Shown: positions 47,601 to 56,600 of the stretch, one piece after another
How positions within the stretch are numbered: the first letter of the stretch is position 1
How the letters are laid out: each line of letters starts with the position of its first letter
Translations under genes and position numbers: made by a program
DNA from: Serripes groenlandicus
Lineage: Eukaryota > Mollusca > Bivalvia > Cardiida > Cardiidae
Length of the DNA: 64,000 nucleotides
Assembly (NCBI GenBank): GCA_031761405.1
Contig: JASEVX010000003.1
Location: 70,120,484 to 70,184,483 of the forward strand
Reading direction: 5' to 3'
The notes under the pieces: generated by a model
Told to the model about the DNA's origin: nothing
What the model saw: only the letters and a program-made list of their open reading frames with translations
Databases searched by the model: none

Positions 47601-50600
47601 GAGTCACAATTGAACCTTAACCCTTTCCCTCATACGAAAATTCTGCGGTAGACGACTTTGGGCATATTTTGTCAAAAAAAAGAAAATCTCTTTAATTGAA
47701 CGGATAACCTATGTACGAAAGCCTATTAGGATCATCTGAGAAAAAATAAATATTGTAAAGTCGTTATTACGCCTTTTTCCGCGTTATAATGCCTTTATTC
47801 GCATTACTACGCCTTACTTCGCATTATTACGCCTTTACTTTGCGTTATTATGCCTTGATTCGCGTTACTTCGCCTTTTTTCGCATTATAACACCTTTTTT
47901 CGTGTTATTACGACTTTACAATATTTTTTTTTTCTCAGATGGTCCTAATAGGCTTTCGTACCTAACTAAAAGTGGAAAACATTGTGACAAAAGGAGAAAT
48001 TGCTTGTTTTGAGCAATTTCTTCTTTTGCCACTATGTTTTCAAAAAGCTGTCTACTGCAGAGGCGTCAGAAAGCATCTATATGAGGGAAAGGGTAAGGAA
48101 TTTGCCTTGTGTGGGGGATATAAGTGTCACCAAGACACATATCTAGCCTGAAATATGCTGTTTCTTTGTCCTTATATGAATTATCTGATTGAATGAATAC
48201 ATAATGATTAAATAAGGTTGAACATATTGTGACAGAAGGAAGATGTTGATCATTAGGCTAATAATGAGCAATTTCTCTTTTTGCTACAATATTATAAAAA
48301 TCTATCTCCATTAGAGAAGGGATAGTGTTTCGGGTTCAAATATTGTGATATTAACCCTTTCCCACATATAGACCCTTTCTGACGCCTTTGAAGTAGACCA
48401 CTTTTGAAAACATTGTGACAAAAGGAGAAATTGCTCAAAACAAGCAATTTCTCCATTTGCCACAATGTTTTTAGCTCACCTATGCACGAAGTGCAATGTG
48501 AGCTTTTGTGATCACTGAATGTCCGGCGTCGTCGTCTGTCCGTCTGTTAACAATTTCCTACAAATGACTTCTTCTACTAAATCAATGGACAGATTTCAAA
48601 ATAACTTCACAGGAATGGTCCTTAGGTGGTCCCCTTTCAAAGTTGTTCAAAGAATTAAATTCCAAGTAGAACTTTGGCTGTTGCGGCATCAGAAAAGGGG
48701 AAAATTGCCAAATCTTAAAAAATCTTCTTGTCCAAATGTGCTGGCCCGATTTGAAAATTATTTTGCACAAATGTTCCTTAGGGCACCCTCTACCAAGATT
48801 GTTCAAATATTTCCGATCCGTTGAAAAACATGGCCGCAAGGGGGCGGGGCTTGTTTTCCTTATATGTGCATTGTTAAAACTTAAAAAAATCTTCTTGTTC
48901 AAAAGTACTGGCCAGATTTCAAAATAATTTCACAGAAATGGTCCTTAGGTGGTCCCCTTTCAAAGTTGTTCAAAGAATTTCATTCCAAGTAGAACTTTGG
49001 TTGCTGCAGCATCAGAAAAGGGGAAAATTGTTAAATCTTAAAAAATCTTCTTGTTCATAAGTGTTGGCCCGATTTAAAAATTATTTTTCACAAATGTTCC
49101 TTGGGGCACCTCCTACCAAGCTTGTTCAAATATTTCCGATCCGTTGAAAACCATGGCCGCAAGGGGGTGGGGCTTGTTTTCCTTATATGTGCATTGTTAA
49201 AACTTTAAAAATCTTCTTGTCCAAAAGTACTGGCCAGATTTCAAAATAACTTCACAGAAATGGTCCTAAGGTGGTCCCCTTTCAATGTTGTTCAAAGAAT
49301 TTAATTCCAAGTAGAACTTTGGTTGCTGCGGCATTAGAAAAGGGGAAAATTGCCAAATCTTAAAAAAACTTCTTGTCCAAAAGTGCTGGCCCGATTTAAA
49401 AATTATTTTTCACAAAATTTATGTTCCTAAGGGCACCCTCTATGAAGATTGCTTAATTATTTCCGATCCGTTGAAAAACATGGCCACAACGGGGCGGGGC
49501 TTGTTTTCCTTATATGTACATTGCTAAAACTTTAAAAATCTTCTTGTCATTGCAGTACATTGTATAATTAAGGTCAGCGAACTAGGGTCATCATGGCCCT
49601 CTTGTTTTAAGTAATTATACCTTCATTTATGTGCATTTTCCATGTTTTTGCATCGTGTTTTCAAAGTCGTCTGCTTCAATATTGTTGTATGTGGGAAAGG
49701 GTTAATGTGTTCTTGTGCTAACTTGTTGTTGTTTGCTTTTAGTGTGAGTTACTTGGGATGTTTCGGTTATTTATAGCAGATGAGCTAGAGAGTAAAGGTA
49801 TGTTTTTATGTAATTTTTTAGTTGCAAGGTTGTCTGTGCTTTAAGTGCTGGCTGAAATTCAATGAACTTGTATGGGAAGCATATTATGGTCTTATTATAA
49901 GCTTATTCAGATTCACCATTTTTGACAGAGTTATGGCTCTCCAGTTTGTCCTGTAAGTGTGCATGAGTACAATAAGTACATCTGGCATGAATAGACTGAT
50001 CATCTCCTCTGATATAACCTAATCGCGTGTATAGTAAATTAGTAAATATACAACTGATTTTCGTATACTCTACAGTGAACCATTACAACTTGATGTTTGG
50101 AATTAATACATAAATACTGAATCGAGCTACATTCAGAGTTTGAAAGGTTTACTGTTTGGTCTACAAAAGGATAATCTATATAGCCGTTTGATTTCTATAC
50201 CATTTCTAAAGGGCGCTGCCATTATTGGCGACTGGCCGACCCTATAATATAATGGTAGGGGTAGGTTACTTCAGACTTATTCAGATTCACTATTTTTGAC
50301 AAGAGTTATAGCTCTTCAGTTTTTTATGTCCTGTCTTTGTTTCCAGTTTATTTCTCTTATTCCTTCCCTTAGATATACCATTTCTCTGCAGCAGACGACT
50401 TTTGAAAACATAATGAGCAATTTCTCCTTTAGCCGCAATGTTTTCAACTTTATTCAAGATTGTTTTTAGCTCACCTGTCACGTAGTGACAAGGTGAGCTT
50501 TTGTGATCGCCCTTTGTCCATCGTCCGTCGTCTGTCCACAATTTCTTGTCAAAACAATAAAAACTTCATTTACTATCCGATGTTTACCAAACCTATTCAG

Positions 50601-53600
50601 TAGCTAGATATCCGTGAGAGCTCGGTTCCTTTTGAAAACCTTTTGAGATCCATCAATGCATGAACGGATTATGGCCCTTTAAAATTGGCAAAATTGCTAT
50701 AAATGCCCTTGTGAACAAGTTTAAGTCATCATTTATTATCCGATGTTTACCAAACTTATACAGTAGCTAGATATATATGAGAGCTCGGTTCCTTTTGAAA
50801 ACCAGCCAGATCTGTTCATGCATGACTTGAAAATGACCCTTTAAAATTGGCAAAATTGTTATAATTGACCTTGTGAACACGATTAAAACTTCATTTACTA
50901 TCCAATGTTTAGCAAACTTATTCAGTAGCTAAATATACATGAGAGCTCAGTTCCCTTCGAAAACCAGACCCGTCCATGCATAACAGGATTATGGGCTTTT
51001 AAAATTGGCAAAATTGTTATAATTGACTTTGTGAACAGGATAAAAACTTCATTTATTTGTCACATGTCCTTTACATTGGCAATATTGACACATTGTTGGA
51101 TGATGCAGATATTGAAAACAGAAATTCTACCTTTACATTCGCATCTGGAGAAGGTCATCGACCTCTCAGTATATTTCAAGATAAAGATCAGAATGTTCCT
51201 TAAGTGACCCACTATTAGATTCCTTCAAGCCATGTTGATTGGTCGAAAACATGGTCGCCAGGGGACGAGGCTATTTTGCTTTATATGGCTTGATTGAAAA
51301 CTTTAAACAAATCTTCTCCTCGAAAGTGTTTGGCCGTTTTTCAAATGATTTTGTAGAAATATTCCTAGGGTGACCCTCAGATTCCTTCAAGCCATGCTGA
51401 TTGGTCGAAAACTATGGCCGCCAGCGATATAGGTCCATCATGGCCCTCTTGTTTCATTTATAGAGAAATTCAATTGTTTTGACAAAGTGTCTTTAAAGTC
51501 CTTTGCTGCAGATTTGTTGTATGTGGGAAAGTGTAAAATTTATAGCTGAAATTCAATGAAACTTGATGGGAAGTACCAAGAAAATAATTATATGTTTTTC
51601 TATATGTTAAAAACATCGGGTAAGAACATTTTTCAGAAGCTTCAGTACTAACAGGAGATGTTATATTATCAGCTTGTTCTCATTCAAAATTTATTCCTTG
51701 ATTTATGAACCTTTCAGAAAGCATCCATTAGTTTAGGGCTGTTCCAGGAAAAAATATGTTCAGTGGGGAGGAACGACCACAAATTGAAACTTTTAATATG
51801 AAGATATTCATTTAGATACCAAAAATTAGTAGATCACAACTTAAATTCTTTCTAACATACAATACAAGAAATCTACATCAAACAACTTTGCAAACATCAA
51901 GGTTAGAATACACAAAATCTCAAGAAATCAAACCATAATTATTGAATAGATTTGAAAACATTTGAATCAAAATGTGTCTGTATGTTGGAAGTGTTAACTG
52001 TGCTTTTCAAAAGGATACAGTTAAAACAGACTTGCAATCAATTCAATTAAAAAATTATGTAATTAAGCTTAGCCTTTGGCGAGCTTAATGACAAATTTCT
52101 TGGAAGAGTTTTATAAAATAATTATGAAATGACAACGAATGTCAGATTCTTTTTATCACATGACGAAACACAAAAAGAAAATCAGGTTTTCCAAGGCTAT
52201 TTTAATTTCGCCAGTAAACCATATAACAATGCCACCAATAATTATGTCGAGGTCATATGCAGTCAGAAAATAGTTCCAACATGTATAATAAACTGTTAAC
52301 TTATCACAAAAAAATATTTGATCATGTAATTTATCATGAAAACACAGAAAAATGAGATATGTACAAGTTAACAGGTTGAATTAAAATATTTTCAATATAC
52401 ACGCAAAGCCACCCCTGACGTCACACTACATATACACAAGCGTGTTGACCTTCTGAGTACTAGTTACATGACATTGTGTTAGTCAGAGTCACTGGCAAAG
52501 TCTCTCCGCTGGTAAATCAATTTCAAAATCAATGCTTGTGTTTACCTGATACACATTCTCAGTCATTTTGTAAACATTCGCGGATGAAAACAAAAAAAGT
52601 GATTATGTCATGTTATATTACACATGTTACATATAAAAAAATACGTTATGGGTATATAAGATCGGATACAAGCATTATCATGTGATAAAAAGTATTTAAG
52701 GCTTCTTGGCCTAACGTACTGGCCCAATATGAAAATAATTTGGCATTTGTTCTTTGGTTGACCATCTACTGAGATTGTTCAACTTATTATGAACCTGGGA
52801 GGGGCTTCTTTTCTTATATGAATATATAGTTTAAACTTTGAAAATATTCCTGTTCTGTAAAAAATAATTTTTCAAATTATTCCAATCTGTTGAAAAACAT
52901 GGCTATCAGGGGGCTGGGCTTGTTTTCCTTATATGTATGGAGGAACAATATTGAAAATTACTTCTGAAAATTCTACTGATTCAAGTGAACGACATTGCAC
53001 CATCATGGTCCTCTTGTTTGAGAATTTATTCCTCTCACATTGTTTTCAAAAGTTTTCTGTGACAGCAATGTCTACTGTTGCTTATAACAGATGTAGGGTT
53101 AAGAAGGTAATAAAACCTTTCCAACATACAGACGCTTTCTGACAAATCTGCATCAGACGACTTACGAAAACATTTTGGCATATAGAGAAATTGTTGATCA
53201 TGAGAAATTTCTCAATTTTCTACAATGTTTTGAACTTTTTTTCAATAAACATAATCACATTTAACCCTTTCCCTCATACGAGAATTCTGCAGCAGATGAC
53301 TGAACATATTTTGTAAAAAATAGAAAATCTCTATAATTGAATGGATAACCTATGACTAACAGTGGAAAACATTGTGCCAAAAGGAGAAATTGCTCGTTTT
53401 GAGCAATTTCTTCTTTTGTCACTATGTTTTCAAAAAGTCGTTTGCTGCAGACGCATCAGAAAGCGTCTATATGAGGGAATGGGTTAATTAAAGAGACTTT
53501 CCATACTTTTGTGGGTATGTTTTCAAAAACGTCTGCTGCAGATTCGTTGTTAGTGGGAAAGGGTTAACTGAAACAAATTTGATTTTCAGGACAAATTGTA

Positions 53601-56600
53601 AGGGAGCCAAACGCCTTTCATTTCTTGTGGGTTGTGGATTTTCCTCTGTTCCTGCCCAAGGAGGAAGGAGAGGGTATGTATAAAACACAAACCTGTCAAT
53701 TTAACCATTCATTTGATATTTATTTTTTACAGTAGACTTCTTTGTAATTATCTGATATAGAAATTAAAAAGGAAAACTTGCTTATAATTAAACATTTATT
53801 TATAAAGTTATTCAACGTTTTTAGTTTGTCTGTATTTTGAAGAAAAAAAGTCTGGCTATTGTCATACACTTGGCGTTGTCATCGTGGGTGTAGTCTGTGT
53901 CTTCATCACAAAACTTTAACATTACCTTATATCTCAAAAACAGTTACACATATTTAATGGAAACTTGCTACACATGTTTATACCAAGTCACATAACTCTG
54001 GCTTTAATAATTATATAGTTATGCCCCTTTTTTTACTTAAAATTCATATAAAACGTTTTACCTTGCCCATCAATCAAAAACCGTTGTATGTTTTCAAATG
54101 AAACTTGGAACACATGTTCCTAGGAACAATACACATATCTATACCAAGTCACATAACTTTCACTTTAACAATAATTCAGTAATACCCCTTTCTTTTTAAT
54201 TATAAAAAAACAGCCACGCGTTGGCGTTCGTTTTACTGGAATTGTTCAAATTGTTCTGCTGCAGAATTCCTGCTTGTGGGAAAATGAGCGTTACGTTGGA
54301 CAGAAAGATCAGTGTATTAGTCTAGTATCTGAAACGCCTTACTCAGACTATTTCAAACTGATATGATTTAACTGAAACACCTATCTGACCTATGTTTTTT
54401 GTTAGATTTCTCACAATCATAAGTACTCCACACAACCTTCCCAAATGGACTTGATAATATGCCAGAGGTCTAGAAAAGGAGGAGTAAATAGCGCATTTCC
54501 CAACAGTATCTCTCTTATTATCCAACCAAACTCAATGATGTGAGAGCACAAAAGAATCGTTTCACAACATAGGGCAAGAGGGACACGTAAGGATTTAAGA
54601 ACATGCAAAACGCCCTCATCTCTGATTTGCCAATCTTCAGACAGGATGTATTATTGGAACACCAGTGGCAGAGAATACAGTGTACACAAAAATTACCTAC
54701 TGGCATTTTATAAAAACCCTTTTCCAATCTACGTGAAACTTGGTCATATTGTTTATGGGCATTATATCTTGGTCAATTGCAATATCCAGCCAATTCTTCC
54801 CAGATACACTGATTTTATGGCCCCCACTAGTGAGTGATTTTGAAAGCCAGTTGAGCTTATGTCATTGTGTATTGTCCATCATGTGAGTGTGTATGAATGC
54901 ACTTTTTGGCTTCAAATGACCCTCCTCTGTAACCACAGGGTAAATTTGCATGAAACTACATAGGTAACATCCTCCAAATGTCATCTCCTTAATTCCTTCA
55001 AACTTTTCAATCCATGTACATTTTGGTTTCCATGGCAACCGAAAGAGGGTACTTCGGAAATCTTCTCCCAAACTGGATTGCCGATTTTCAAATAATTTTA
55101 TAGAACTGTTCCTTGGGCGATCCTCTTTCAAAATATCTTTAAGTCATGTTGACCTGTTAAATAGCATGGCCATAACAGTCAAGCCATTTTGCCGTATATG
55201 ACTTATATATAAAATCTTCTCCTCTGAAAGTATGAAGCTGATTTTCAAATAATTTTATAGTAATATTCCTTGGGTACCTTCAAGCAATGTGGATTGGTAA
55301 AAGAAAATGGTGGTCAGGGGAGGGTCAGACTGTTATGACATATATAGCTATAGTGAAAACTTCTTCTCCAGAAGTTTCATGCCGATCCCTAGGAGTGACA
55401 CAGGCTGTCAATGCTGGGGTTGTGAGTTCGAACACCAGCTTGGCCAACATTGTTTCTGATGTGTGACAAGTGTCATTCGACTGTCACAAATTGGCTAACA
55501 GTCTATACAGAAAAGCATATGTAGGTGAAGTGGCCCCTGTGATATGACTGACACATTGTTGAAAATGGCCTTAAACCCATGATTTTCAAATAAGTTCCTT
55601 TGGTGACCCTGTCAGATTCCTGCAAACCATGTTGATTGGTCGAAAAAAATGGCCATCGGGTGGAGAGGCTTTCTTGTCTTATATGGCTATAGTGAGTACA
55701 TTTTTGCCAAATGCAGTGGAGCCATACTGGGCCCTCCTTGTTTTCTCAATGTTTTTGAAGGTGTCTCATCCAGTCATTAGCCCTTTCCAACATACAACAA
55801 ATCTGCAGCAGACAACTTTGAAAACATGATACCCGAAATAAATTGGAAACTCCCTTTAAATAAAAGTACAATAATTGAATAGAGTTGAAAACATGGTGAC
55901 AAAAGGAGAAAGTGCTCGTTTTGAGCAATTTCTTCTTTTGTTGCCATGTTTTCAAAAAGCCGCCTGCTGCAGAGGCGTCAGAAAACGTCTACATGAGGGA
56001 AAGGGTTAAGTCATCTATCGCAGGTATAAGGTTACAAATGTGAAATGTTTTAATTACCAGGTTTGGAATCGGCCCACCATCCATTTACAGATGTTCACCC
56101 TGAAGATAGCCATCTGTTTTATAGTCAACCAGAGAAGGTAACATGGTTTTATAACACGATGGTGGGTGTGGTTGTTAGAAGTTGCTGCCCTCCTTTGTAC
56201 TCAGGATTTCATTGATGGCAAAATGACTGAGCCGCCTGTGTCACAATAAAGTTTGAAATGCTGCTATATGACTGAATTATTGCTGAAAGTGAAATTAGCA
56301 ACAAACTGTGACCATAGTCAAGATGTAAGGTGTCTAATCTGATCTTGGTCTTACCAAAGGCTATACAAATTTGGGCATATTTACAGCAGGCAAATTTTGA
56401 AAACGTTTTATTATTATTTTCTGTACATCATAATAGATGACAGCAATAAGAGTTCAAAATATTAAACAGTCATGCAAAAAACACATACATGTAGTATGCT
56501 GTATAATTTCGACTTACAAACACCTTGCATTGTTGTTCGTAAATAGTTAGCATTTATAGATTGATTAGACTATTGATAATGTGTTGATATTTACTTATAG

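Noticed and set aside
48519..48927. ORFs of 63-106 codons on both strands
   Set aside because: They fall inside the HINE-like element at 48473-49606.
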